Counted from the stretch's first letter, positions 1-6,962 are shown. The stretch: DNA of 9,124 nucleotides from an uncultured Bryobacteraceae bacterium (GCA_937921835.1 CAKZVG010000598.1:1-9124); one strand, 5' to 3'. The notes: generated by a model not told the origin, from the letters alone. Numbers and translations are program-made.

Positions 1-452
1 CCCGCCAGTTTCTGGGCCGCGTAGGGGGACTTCGGCCGCGGCGCCATGCTCTCCACCTTCGGCAACTGCTCCGAGTCGCCGTAGGCGGACGAGGAGGCGG
101 CATACACCAGCCGGCCCACGCCGCCCGCGGCCGCGGCGCGCAGCACCGCGAAGGTGCCGTCGATGTTGACAGTGTGCGAGATTTCGGGCTCGTCGATGGA
201 GCGCGGAACCGAGGGAATCGCCGCCAGGTGGAACACCACATCGGCGCCCCGCACCGCGCCCGCCACGGCGGCGTAGTCGCGAACGTCGATGGGCAGAAAT
301 TCCACGCGCGAGCGGACTTCCTCCAGGTTCGCCTCCTTGCCCGTGAGAAGATTGTCCAGCACCGTCACTTCGCTTGCGTCCCGGGCCAGCAGCGCGCGGA
401 CCAGGGCCGAGCCGATGAAGCCGGCTCCTCCCGTAACGATGTAGCGTTTCAT
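1..452 (-). CDS. NAD-dependent epimerase/dehydratase (UDP-glucose 4-epimerase-like SDR), 3' end beyond window
   Basis: This is an extended short-chain dehydrogenase/reductase of the nucleotide-sugar epimerase type; such enzymes use bound NAD to oxidise and reduce a sugar-nucleotide, typically C4 epimerisation or 4,6-dehydration. The first 150 residues are present and the rest lies left of the window. The Rossmann NAD-binding motif G8-x-x-G11-x-x-G14 (GGAGFIG) follows beta-1. D33 sits where the adenosine-ribose-binding acidic residue is expected, and HLAA is at 75-78. The active site shows serines 120-122 and the YxxxK pair Y144/K148. The ATG at 452-450 overlaps the stop of the upstream isomerase gene by four bases (ATGA), so the two are probably translationally coupled; GGGGA lies just before the start. 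The substrate cannot be fixed from this half. The family call is secure; a specific name such as galE would be a guess. Confidence 0.92.
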   Translation of the reverse strand, partial: MKRYIVTGGAGFIGSALVRALLARDASEVTVLDNLLTGKEANLEEVRSRVEFLPIDVRDYAAVAGAVRGADVVFHLAAIPSVPRSIDEPEISHTVNIDGTFAVLRAAAAGGVGRLVYAASSSAYGDSEQLPKVESMAPRPKSPYAAQKLA

Positions 453-1288
453 TCCCCGAGTTTTCCGATTTCCCGTTCGAGGTGCCGCAGCGATTCCGCG
501 GCCAGCGTCTCCGGGCCGGGCTTGAAGTCGAAGGCCTCAAGCGAAATCCAGCCGCGGTAGCCGCGCCTTTTCAATACCGACAGCACGGGTTTGAAGTCGT
601 AGTCCGCCGTGCCGCAGTGCCGGCCGTCGAGTTCGTTCACGTGCACGTGGCGGATGAGGTCGAAGTAGCGGTCCACCAGCACCTCGTGTGGCTCCGTCTC
701 GTCCACCGCGTTGTGCACGTCGAACATCGTCCGGACGGCCGGCGAGCCGATCCGCCGGACGATGCCGGCCGCTTCCTCGAGCGTCGTCACCACGTCGCAC
801 TGCCCCACGGGCAGGGCCTCCACCAGAATGGTAACGCCGCGCAGCGCGGCGTGCTCGGCGGCTCCGGCGATCCCATCGACGAAGTGCGCCGTCGCCTCCT
901 CGCGCGTCAGTCCGCCGGTGGTACCCCGCTGTTGGGGAGAGCCGAACACCATGACGCCGTTGTCGCCCAAGTCCGCGCAGAGATCGATCAGATGGTGGAT
1001 GTGCTGCCAGCTTCGCTCCCGCAGCGCGCGGTCCGGACCGCTCACGTGGAGGCCCTTGGGTGAAACCATCAGCCAGTGCAATCCGACGAAGGCGAGGCCC
1101 TCGCCTTCCATGATGGACCGGCACTCCTTGCGGCGGGCGGCGGAGAGCGTCGCGGGATCCTCGGCCAGCGTGAAGGGCGCGATCTCGATGCCGGCGTAGC
1201 CGATGCGGCGGATGCTCTTACAGGCTTCGGCGAAGTCCCAATCCTGATAGGACTCGTTGCAGATGGCGTGGCGGAACTGGTAGCTCAT
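449..1288 (-). CDS. Sugar phosphate isomerase/epimerase (xylose isomerase-like TIM barrel)
   Basis: A 279-residue protein of the AP-endonuclease-2/xylose-isomerase-like TIM-barrel superfamily, which includes D-tagatose 3-epimerase, L-ribulose-5-phosphate 3-epimerase and hydroxypyruvate isomerase. The four metal ligands expected for the D-tagatose 3-epimerase type are visible at the right spacing: E157 (in ILVEAL), D190 (MFDVHNA), H216 (HVHVNE) and E251 (ISLEAF). H192 and R223 are probable substrate contacts. Length is normal and there is no signal peptide, so it should be cytoplasmic and depend on a divalent metal. The ATG at 1288 precedes MSYQFRHAICNES; no strong ribosome-binding site is visible. 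It is the first gene of a unit with the epimerase gene (4-base overlap), which suggests a joint role in carbohydrate interconversion. The exact substrate is unknown: this family is annotated by homology far beyond what has been tested. Confidence 0.88.
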   Translation of the reverse strand: MSYQFRHAICNESYQDWDFAEACKSIRRIGYAGIEIAPFTLAEDPATLSAARRKECRSIMEGEGLAFVGLHWLMVSPKGLHVSGPDRALRERSWQHIHHLIDLCADLGDNGVMVFGSPQQRGTTGGLTREEATAHFVDGIAGAAEHAALRGVTILVEALPVGQCDVVTTLEEAAGIVRRIGSPAVRTMFDVHNAVDETEPHEVLVDRYFDLIRHVHVNELDGRHCGTADYDFKPVLSVLKRRGYRGWISLEAFDFKPGPETLAAESLRHLEREIGKLGE

Positions 1289-1377
1289 CAGCTAACCAGT
1301 GTAGTCGCTCGGACGGATCCCAGTCATCCTCAAGGATCCTTCCCGGCGCCGTCCCGCGGCCGGTGCGGTTCTACACG

Positions 1378-1419
1378 ATTTGTCACAAATGTTTTTTCGG
1401 CCCGTCACGGGGGTGTAAC
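1378..1419. promoter_or_regulatory. Candidate operator region: GTCAC-centred palindromes between divergent genes
   Basis: The divergent spacer holds two perfect palindromes with the same central pentamer. One is ATTTGTCACAAAT at 1378-1390 (six-base arms around C1384). The other is CCCGTCACGGG at 1401-1411 (five-base arms around C1406). A related GTAAC lies at 1415-1419, centred on 1417, inside GGTGTAACC. Centres are 22 and 11 bases apart, close to two and one helical turns, so all three would face the same side of the DNA. The arms differ, which suggests either several weak sites for one regulator recognising GTCAC or chance. The regulator is unknown. Confidence 0.4.
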
Positions 1420-1429
1420 CGGAGCGGGC

Positions 1430-1435
1430 TATAAC
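1430..1435 (+). promoter_or_regulatory. Possible -10 element of the PHP gene
   Basis: TATAAC differs from the sigma-70 -10 consensus at one base. Start of transcription would fall near 1442, only about four bases before the ATG at 1446, giving an almost leaderless mRNA. This fits the lack of a Shine-Dalgarno sequence before that ATG. No -35 hexamer is recognisable 17 bases upstream; instead the CCCGTCACGGG palindrome and the GTAAC site cover that area, as would suit an activator-dependent or repressed promoter. Confidence 0.3.
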
Positions 1436-1445
1436 CGGGTCAGGC

Positions 1446-2324
1446 ATGCGCTGCGACCTCCACGTGCACACGGTGCACTCCGGCATGTGCACCATCCCGC
1501 TGCTCAGCAGGATCTGTCGCGAAAGCTATAACGACCCGCGCGCGGTCTACGAATTGCTGAAGCGCCAGGGCATGGACTTGGTGACCATCACCGACCATGA
1601 TTCCATTGGCGCCGTGGAGATCCTCGGCTCCCGGCCCGATTTCTTCCCCAGTGAAGAGGTCACCTGCCGGATGCCCAGCGGCACCGAAATCCACGTGGGC
1701 GTATACGGTCTCGACGAGCGGCAGCACATTCAGATTCAGCGCCGGCGCGACGATCTGGAAGCTCTGGCGGCCTACCTCGGCGAGCAGCGCCTGCTGTTCA
1801 GCCTCAACCACGTCTTCTCCGGTCTCACCGGGCGGCGCGAGTGGGAGGATTTCGAGTTGTTCGAGCGCTGGTTCCCGGCGTTCGAAACCCGCAACGGAGC
1901 GATGCTGGAGCGCGCCAACCGCCGGGCGGCCGAGCTTGCCCGCAGGCTCTCGAAGGCGCCCTTGGGCGGCAGCGACGCGCACGCCATGCCCTCGGTTGGG
2001 AGGGTGTGGACCGAGGTCCCCGGTGCGCGCGGAAAAACGGAGTTTCTGGAAGGCTTGCGCCAGGGGCGTGGCATTGTGCGCGGCGTCTCGGGGAACTTCT
2101 TCAGCCTGACGCGGGATGTGTTGCGAATCGGTTTCCGGATGATGACGGAATCGCCCGTCACTCTGGCGCTGGCGCCGCTGGCTCTGGCTGTTCCCGCGAT
2201 AACCCTGCTAAACTATTTTCTGGAAGCTGTTTTCGTATTGAAGTGGGGACGGGCGGCCGAGGCGCCTGCTTCCGCTTCCACGGTGCCGTCACTGTCGGGC
2301 GCGGGTTCGGGGGTGCCGGCGTGA
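1446..2324 (+). CDS. PHP-domain metal-dependent phosphoesterase with C-terminal membrane segment
   Basis: A 292-residue PHP-family protein. These enzymes hydrolyse phosphoesters with a cluster of two or three metal ions; relatives include histidinol phosphatase and nucleoside 3',5'-bisphosphate phosphatases. The metal-binding motifs are present in order: H6-x-H8 (DLHVHT), TDHD at 49-52, E70/E71, H83, N121-H122, and the closing GSDAH with D177 and H179. The C-terminal part is not typical: residues about 236-267 are strongly hydrophobic, then an Ala/Ser/Pro-rich tail follows. That suggests membrane anchoring, with the catalytic domain presumably cytoplasmic because there is no signal peptide. 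The ATG at 1446 starts directly at beta-1, so it is well fixed. The PAP2 phosphatase gene overlaps its 3' end by four bases, indicating co-expression. The substrate is unknown; a lipid-linked or membrane-proximal phosphoester is an inference from the tail and the neighbour. Confidence 0.88.
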   Translation: MRCDLHVHTVHSGMCTIPLLSRICRESYNDPRAVYELLKRQGMDLVTITDHDSIGAVEILGSRPDFFPSEEVTCRMPSGTEIHVGVYGLDERQHIQIQRRRDDLEALAAYLGEQRLLFSLNHVFSGLTGRREWEDFELFERWFPAFETRNGAMLERANRRAAELARRLSKAPLGGSDAHAMPSVGRVWTEVPGARGKTEFLEGLRQGRGIVRGVSGNFFSLTRDVLRIGFRMMTESPVTLALAPLALAVPAITLLNYFLEAVFVLKWGRAAEAPASASTVPSLSGAGSGVPA

Positions 2325-2857
2325 CGGTGCATCATAGCATGATCCGTTACATCACAGCCCGTGATCACCGCCTTATGCGGAAGGTGAATCACTGGCCCGC
2401 CCCGCGCTGGATCCGCTTGTGGATGATTTGCGCCACGCGCGGCGGAGACGGCTGGCTCTGGTATTTGATGGGGCTGGCGATCTTGTTTTTCGGCGGCGAG
2501 CCCCGCTTTGGCGCGGTGGGCGCCGCGGGACTGGCGGCCGGGACCGGGATCATGCTGTTCATCTGGTTGAAGCGCCTCACCGGACGCCGCCGCCCCTGCC
2601 ACCTGGAACCGCACTGCTGGGCGACGCTTCTGCCGCCCGACCAGTTCTCGTTTCCCTCCGGCCACTCGATCACCGCCTTTGCCGTGGCGACGCCTCTTGT
2701 GCTCGTGTATCCGTCCCTGGCGGTGGGCCTGATTTTTTGCGCGCTGAGCATCGCGGTGTCGCGCATCCTGCTGGGTATGCATTTCCTGAGCGACGTTCTG
2801 GCCGGCTGCATCCTGGGCGGCGCGCTCGGCTACTCGGCCTACGCCATCTTCTTCTAG
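2321..2857 (+). CDS. PAP2-family membrane phosphatase (undecaprenyl-PP/phosphatidate phosphatase-like)
   Basis: An integral-membrane phosphatase of the type-2 phosphatidic acid phosphatase family, 178 residues from the chosen start. All three catalytic signatures are intact: KX6RP at K84-R91-P92, PSGH at 112-115, and SRxxxxxHxxxD with S147-R148, H154 and D158. The histidines at 115 and 154 are the expected general acid and nucleophile. About five hydrophobic segments are spread from residue 45 to the C-terminus. Family members dephosphorylate undecaprenyl diphosphate, phosphatidylglycerol phosphate or phosphatidate; which applies here is not visible. I chose GTG at 2321 because it overlaps the preceding TGA (GTGA) and has a GGGGG run at 2309-2313 seven bases upstream. 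ATG at 2339 (172 residues) is the alternative but has no ribosome-binding site. The gene forms a coupled pair with the PHP protein. Confidence 0.9.
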   Translation: MTVHHSMIRYITARDHRLMRKVNHWPAPRWIRLWMICATRGGDGWLWYLMGLAILFFGGEPRFGAVGAAGLAAGTGIMLFIWLKRLTGRRRPCHLEPHCWATLLPPDQFSFPSGHSITAFAVATPLVLVYPSLAVGLIFCALSIAVSRILLGMHFLSDVLAGCILGGALGYSAYAIFF

Positions 2858-2874
2858 CAAAGAGTAGCAAAGAG
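2855..2874. repeat. Tandem 10-bp duplication at the PAP2 stop codon
   Basis: TAGCAAAGAG occurs twice in direct succession (2855-2864 and 2865-2874). The first copy contains the PAP2 stop codon. Immediately after it lies AGCTTGCAAGCT (2872-2883), a perfect 12-base palindrome without a loop. There is no intrinsic terminator here. Confidence 0.7.
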
Positions 2875-2925
2875 CTTGCAAGCTTGGCGTTCGTTGTGGC
2901 GGCTGGGAGCGGCCGCGCTCGCCGT

Positions 2926-3053
2926 GAATCGACGGTTCCCTTCTTCGAACGCCCGCAAGCGCCGTCCCTGTTGACCTCCAGGCCGATGTACTTCGCCCGC
3001 CAGTTGCACCGCGTCTGGCCGCTGACCTCGGCCTACCGGACGAACCGGGTCAA
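2926..3053 (-). pseudogene. Decayed IS3-type transposase OrfA fragment
   Basis: No intact ORF covers this piece, but the minus strand reads as the middle of an IS3-family OrfA (helix-turn-helix followed by coiled-coil start). From 3026 down to 2970 it reads VSGQTRCNWRAKYIGLEVN, close to the family pattern VSxQTxYxWRxxYGGLEV. After an apparent one-base deletion at about 2970 it continues in another frame, from 2970 down to 2926, as QGRRLRAFEEGNRRF, matching the following RRLRALEEENRRL pattern. An in-frame TAG at 3033-3035 also interrupts it, with LTRFVR before it. The order and spacing of both blocks match the family, which chance would hardly produce. OrfB and terminal repeats are not seen. 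It ends about 50 bases from the stop of the receptor gene, on the same strand. The match is from memory of the family, not a search. Confidence 0.66.
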
Positions 3054-3103
3054 ACCGCAAGACGCCGGGCGCAGCAGGCGCAGCGTGGGGCCGCCTCGCT
3101 CGG

Positions 3104-6100
3104 TCAGTAGCTGAAGCGCAGTCCGAACTGAATCTGCCGGGGTGTGTTGCTCTGAAGCAGGCGGATGCGGCCGAAATCGGCTGACACCACGCTGGTCTGC
3201 GGTCCTCCAAAGACCACGTTGTTGAACGCGTTGAACAACTCGGTACGGAAATCCAGCGCATAGCGCTCGGTGAAACTGATGCGCTTTTCGATCAGGATGT
3301 CAAAGTTGTGGTTGCCCGGAACGCGCACGTCCGGCAGATTGCGGCTGGCGGTGCCGAAGGTGAACTGCGGAGCGCGCCGGAAGGCCGCGGGATTGAACCA
3401 CAGAGCGCCGTCCTCCAGCTTGCGGCCGTCAAGCCGGGCTTTCTCGCCGGTGGCGTCCGGCCGCTGGCGGCCGCCGAAGGAGTTCGAGTCGTTTGGTCCG
3501 GCGACTTGCACGGGCGTGCCGTTGTCCCAGGTCATGTACAGGGCCGTGGCCCAGCCGCCAGCGATCCGCGCCCAGGCGCCCCGCTTGAGGCGCGGCTTGC
3601 CAACGCCGAAAGGCAACTCGTAACGCAAGCTGAGACGCACCACGTCGGGGATGTCGTAGTAACTCAGGGACCGGTCGCAGGAAAAGCAGTTGTTGTTGTT
3701 GAACCCGCCCGGCCCGAGGAAGCCCCCGAAATCGCCCACATTGTCAATCAGTTTGGAGTGGGTCCAGGCGAACAGCAGGGCGATGCCCTCTTCGAAGCGC
3801 CGCTCGACGCGCATCTGCAAGGCATGGTAAGTGGAATGGCCCACTGGCGCCTGGCTGGCGCTCATGCTCGTAAAGTGCGGATAGGGGCGCAGTAGCTGGC
3901 CACGCTGGACTGTGGTCCGGCTCAGGATTGAGGTTGCATCCGTGATGATCCCGTAGAACGGATTGGGCACGGTTTGGTTTAATTGCGTCCCGAGGGAAAG
4001 GAACTGATCCGGAAGCTGGTTGTATTGCACACCGCTCGGCAGGGCGACGCCGGTGCTGCCGGCGTAACCGGCTTCCAGCACCGTCTTCCAGGGCAACTGG
4101 CGCTGCACATCGAGCGACCACTGCATCTGGTACGGGAGCCGCTGCTGCCGGACAGGACCGCTGATTCCCTGTCCGATGTTGGTCAAGAGCCCCTGGGAAT
4201 TCCCGGTCGGCCGGGCAAAGCCGCCCGGCAGCGGGTTAGAAAGGTTGAAAAGCGGGGTGACTCCGTCGGGTTGCGCCACCAGCGACGCCGTGGTGCGGGA
4301 AAAGCCCAGGGCGGAGTCCGTATTCGGCACCAGCGAGGAGGTGAACACGCCAAACCCGGTGCGGATGGCCGTTTGTGGGTTGACCGCCCAGGCCAGGCCG
4401 AGGCGCGGATCCCAATTCGTTTTATCCGCGATCTGCGTGCGGCGCCCGCGGCCCTCGATCCCCACGAATCCGACCCCACCCCGCAGATCCGCGAGACCAG
4501 GAACCTTGCCCGCCAACGGTGAGGGAGAGTCCAGGTCCAGAAACACGTACTGATCGGCGTCCTCCGTGCGCGGCAGCTCCAGACTGTAACGCAGTCCCGC
4601 GGTGAGCGTCAGATTGGGACGCAGCTTCCACTCATCCTGGAAAAACCAGGCGTAATAGGGGTGGCGATGGAGTTCGATCGGCCGCAAGGTGTAGCTGACC
4701 TGTGAGATGCCCAGCATTAGATCCGCCAGGCCGCGGCCCGTGCGGGCGGCGGCGGCCTGGGGATTCGGGCCGGCGGTAAAAGCGCCGGTGGAACTGAAGG
4801 CGAGCGGAGAGGACTGGTCGATGGAAACCGGGAAGCGGCGCCAGTCGAACCCGGCCTTGTAGGTGTGACGGCCGCGTAGCAGCGTGAACGAGGCGTTGTA
4901 CTGCCAGGTTCGCGATTTTACGGCATTGTAACCGGTTCCCGTGACACCCAACTGAGTTAATCCGCCAATGGTGAAACGCGGAAAGTACTTCACACGCTGG
5001 CCCTCAATCAAGTCGCGGGGAATCGCCAGGGTGGACTGATCGAAATTCAGGCTCAGAGGTGTGCGGTTGGTTTCGCTCTGCGCCACGGAAAAGTGGTGTT
5101 GGAAGATCGTACCCGGCCCAATGGCCCAGGCGTGATTGGTCACCCAGTTGATGCCCGGGATCCGGTTGGGCGTTTCCACGGGCGAGGCGAAATGACCAAA
5201 CACGAGCGGTTGCGCGTTGAGGTTTTCAAACCAGTTGTAGCGGGTGAACAAGGAGTGCCGGGAGGAAAGCTGGTGATCGAGGCGCACATCCACCCGGTCG
5301 CCGTCGAGCGCATTTGCGGCCGCCACATAGAAATTGTTGATATCGCTCTGCCCCAGCCCGGGCTGGTTGGGGCTGGGGTAGTACTTTACAACGCTGGTGG
5401 CTACGGCGTGCAGCAGGTTGGAGGGAATCACGTTGCCGGGGAAAACGTCGCGGAGGTAGCGCGTTGTGCCGGCGGGCCGGTTGGGATCCAGGCGCGTGGT
5501 GCGCGGATCGTAGATGACAAAAGGCTGCCCGTTGGTGTCCCGCGAGCGCGAGAAGTCGCCGCGCCGTTCCAAATCCGTGGGGACCGTGCCGGTATAGGGG
5601 TTCAAGCTGCGCTGGCGCAAGCCTTCGTAGGCGGCGAACCAGAAGGTGCGGTTGCGGCCGTTGTAGACTTTGGGGATCCAGACCGGTCCGCCGCTGGTGA
5701 AGCCGAACTGGTTGCGCTTGAAACTGGGCTTGGAGGTCAGTCCGGCGCGGTTCGAGTTGAAGCCCGCCGCGTCCAGCACGCTATTGCGCAGGAATTCATG
5801 GAAGGTCCCATGCAGGTCGTTTGTGCCGGACTTGATGGAGAAGCTCACCACCCCGCCGCCGGTGCGGCCGAATTCGGCGGCGTAGGGCGAAGTGTTGACG
5901 CGAAACTCCTGGATCGAGTCAAGCTGCGGCATGGCCGAGACCTGGTTGTTGTAGGTGCCCGTGTTGGCGGCGCCGTCGATGAGGATCTCGCTGGTGGAGC
6001 CGCGTCCGCCGTTAATCCGGAAGTTGTTTGTGGTGGACTGACTGGCGGTGTTGTCGCCGGCCAGACGTCCGGTCGTCACTCCCGGCACATTGGCCAGAAG

Positions 6101-6535
6101 AAGATAGGCGTTGCGTATGTTCAGCGGAATCGACGTCAGGAACTTGTTCTCGACCACCGTGCTGCGGTCCGGGCGGTTGGTGGTCAGCAGCGGCGCGGTG
6201 TCGGAAATGGTAATGGACTCCAGCACCTCCCCGGGCTCAAGTTGCAGATTCAGGGTGCGGGACTGGCCGATTTCCAGCCGCACCGCGTCGACGCGGGCCT
6301 CCTTGAAGCCGCGAACGCTGGCCGTCACGTCATAAACCCCGGGCGGGACGGGAGGCAAAACGAAGTAGCCCTCGGCGTTCGTATCGGTGTTCGTCTTGAC
6401 ACCCGTGTCGCGGTTGGTTAACTCGACTCTGGCGCCGGGAACGACCGCCCCGGTCGAGTCCGTGATGCGGCCCGAGATGACCGGATTCTGCGCCCACAGC
6501 GGCAGTGTAATCAGTAAGCACACCAGACAACGCAT
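3104..6535 (-). CDS. TonB-dependent receptor-like outer-membrane protein with carboxypeptidase-regulatory-like domain (Oar-like)
   Basis: An outer-membrane beta-barrel of 1143 residues. Residues 1-15 form a signal peptide (MRCLVCLLITLPLWA) with cleavage expected near A15-Q16. Residues about 18-110 are a carboxypeptidase-regulatory-like beta-sandwich (start VISGRITDSTGAVVPGARV). A TonB plug domain follows at about 115-235, containing the NFRINGGRGSTSEILIDG region, and the rest is a barrel ending in the aromatic QFGLRFSY, the expected C-terminal assembly signal. A CxxC pair (C950, C953) follows an Asn run. No canonical TonB box is obvious, as is common in this family. Such Oar-like receptors are numerous in Acidobacteriota and are thought to import large substrates, often oligosaccharides or peptides; the ligand is unknown. 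The ATG is supported by AAGGAG (6545-6540) four bases upstream. The gene stands alone and is flanked on both sides by decayed transposase fragments on the same strand. Confidence 0.93.
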   Translation of the reverse strand: MRCLVCLLITLPLWAQNPVISGRITDSTGAVVPGARVELTNRDTGVKTNTDTNAEGYFVLPPVPPGVYDVTASVRGFKEARVDAVRLEIGQSRTLNLQLEPGEVLESITISDTAPLLTTNRPDRSTVVENKFLTSIPLNIRNAYLLLANVPGVTTGRLAGDNTASQSTTNNFRINGGRGSTSEILIDGAANTGTYNNQVSAMPQLDSIQEFRVNTSPYAAEFGRTGGGVVSFSIKSGTNDLHGTFHEFLRNSVLDAAGFNSNRAGLTSKPSFKRNQFGFTSGGPVWIPKVYNGRNRTFWFAAYEGLRQRSLNPYTGTVPTDLERRGDFSRSRDTNGQPFVIYDPRTTRLDPNRPAGTTRYLRDVFPGNVIPSNLLHAVATSVVKYYPSPNQPGLGQSDINNFYVAAANALDGDRVDVRLDHQLSSRHSLFTRYNWFENLNAQPLVFGHFASPVETPNRIPGINWVTNHAWAIGPGTIFQHHFSVAQSETNRTPLSLNFDQSTLAIPRDLIEGQRVKYFPRFTIGGLTQLGVTGTGYNAVKSRTWQYNASFTLLRGRHTYKAGFDWRRFPVSIDQSSPLAFSSTGAFTAGPNPQAAAARTGRGLADLMLGISQVSYTLRPIELHRHPYYAWFFQDEWKLRPNLTLTAGLRYSLELPRTEDADQYVFLDLDSPSPLAGKVPGLADLRGGVGFVGIEGRGRRTQIADKTNWDPRLGLAWAVNPQTAIRTGFGVFTSSLVPNTDSALGFSRTTASLVAQPDGVTPLFNLSNPLPGGFARPTGNSQGLLTNIGQGISGPVRQQRLPYQMQWSLDVQRQLPWKTVLEAGYAGSTGVALPSGVQYNQLPDQFLSLGTQLNQTVPNPFYGIITDATSILSRTTVQRGQLLRPYPHFTSMSASQAPVGHSTYHALQMRVERRFEEGIALLFAWTHSKLIDNVGDFGGFLGPGGFNNNNCFSCDRSLSYYDIPDVVRLSLRYELPFGVGKPRLKRGAWARIAGGWATALYMTWDNGTPVQVAGPNDSNSFGGRQRPDATGEKARLDGRKLEDGALWFNPAAFRRAPQFTFGTASRNLPDVRVPGNHNFDILIEKRISFTERYALDFRTELFNAFNNVVFGGPQTSVVSADFGRIRLLQSNTPRQIQFGLRFSY

Positions 6536-6729
6536 AATACTCCTTACGCTCTATTTTGACCGGAACTTCCATTTTAGACTCCCGCACAAGCCGAGTGCAC
6601 CTTAAAAGTGCCAAGGCCCGAATCGTTTCTTCCCCGCCCCCAAGCGTCCTCCTGACCGTGCGTGGAATGCTCCCGCCACCCGGTGGCAGATCGATCACCG
6701 TAGCTTATGGCCTGAAGGGGACTTCCCGA
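6536..6729 (-). promoter_or_regulatory. Upstream leader/promoter region of the receptor gene
   Basis: Between the receptor start and the IS1380-like remnant lie about 190 non-coding bases. On the minus strand AAGGAG (6545-6540) is the ribosome-binding site. TAAAAT, about 40 bases upstream of the ATG, is the best -10-like hexamer, but no matching -35 was found. GGAAGTTCC just after it is a short palindrome. No gene is supported here. Confidence 0.35.
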
Positions 6730-6920
6730 GACACCTCCCCTCTGCCGCACCATCGCCGCCAAGAGCCGCCGCCTCGGGCGATCCCCCACAAGCAACAGCC
6801 AATCGTGTACGGTTTGGTGGCAGAACCGCACCAGCGCCTGGCTGACCGTCTCCAGGGTGGTGACGATGAATCCCACCCGCGGGAACAGTTCCCCAGGAGG
6901 AACTTCACCTTGGCGATCAC
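6730..6920 (-). pseudogene. Decayed IS1380-type transposase C-terminal fragment with frameshift and internal deletion
   Basis: The minus strand carries a broken piece of an IS1380-family transposase. From 6920 it reads VIAKVKF, which corresponds to the VxAKVEW segment. After an apparent one-base deletion between 6899 and 6895 it continues in another frame with GELFPRVGFIVTTLETVSQA and LVRF, a very characteristic block of this family (GELFPRVGFIVTNLETxSRAVVRFYN). About 80 residues of the usual C-terminal part then seem to be missing. The reading resumes near 6810 as HDWLLLVGDRPRRRLLAAMV, matching the final YYWLLLAExHLTRRLFxAMV region, and similarity ends near 6730. A 100-residue ORF covering part of this (6574-6876) is only a relic. 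Terminal inverted repeats were not identified. The family call rests on remembered consensus rather than a search. Confidence 0.66.
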
Positions 6921-6962
6921 TTAGCTACCCTCGCCCGCCGGGTGATACCCTGATGGTTTTCC

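Noticed and set aside
1380..1435. TTGTCA (1380-1385) as -35 partner of TATAAC (1430-1435)
   Set aside because: The spacer of 44 bases is far too long; TTGTCA is better explained as part of the palindrome.
1841..2320. N-terminal extension of the PAP2 frame back to 1841
   Set aside because: This stretch lies inside the PHP gene in another frame and has no PAP2-like sequence; the gene begins at GTG 2321 or ATG 2339.
2872..2883. AGCTTGCAAGCT as a terminator for PAP2
   Set aside because: It has no loop and no T tract, so it cannot act as an intrinsic terminator.
3687..3702. TTG microsatellite as a regulatory repeat
   Set aside because: It encodes four Asn residues in frame within the receptor gene and is not a phase-variable homopolymer.
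5093..6421. Open frame of 442 codons on the plus strand, antisense to the receptor gene
   Set aside because: It is a mirror frame of a GC-rich coding sequence; the product is low-complexity Gly/Val/Ala/Arg without recognisable domains, and the minus-strand receptor is unambiguous.
6595..6614. Sigma-54-like promoter (TGGCAC ... GC on the minus strand) for the receptor
   Set aside because: The distance between the GG and GC elements is two bases too long for a -24/-12 promoter.
6574..6876. 100-codon minus-strand ORF as a real hypothetical gene
   Set aside because: Its first part is the IS1380-like remnant and the rest is unrelated; the true homology begins upstream in another frame, so it is decayed.
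6940..6950. GGGTGATACCC palindrome as an insertion-sequence end or operator
   Set aside because: The arms are only four bases and there is no partner copy at the other side of the transposase relic; too weak to call.
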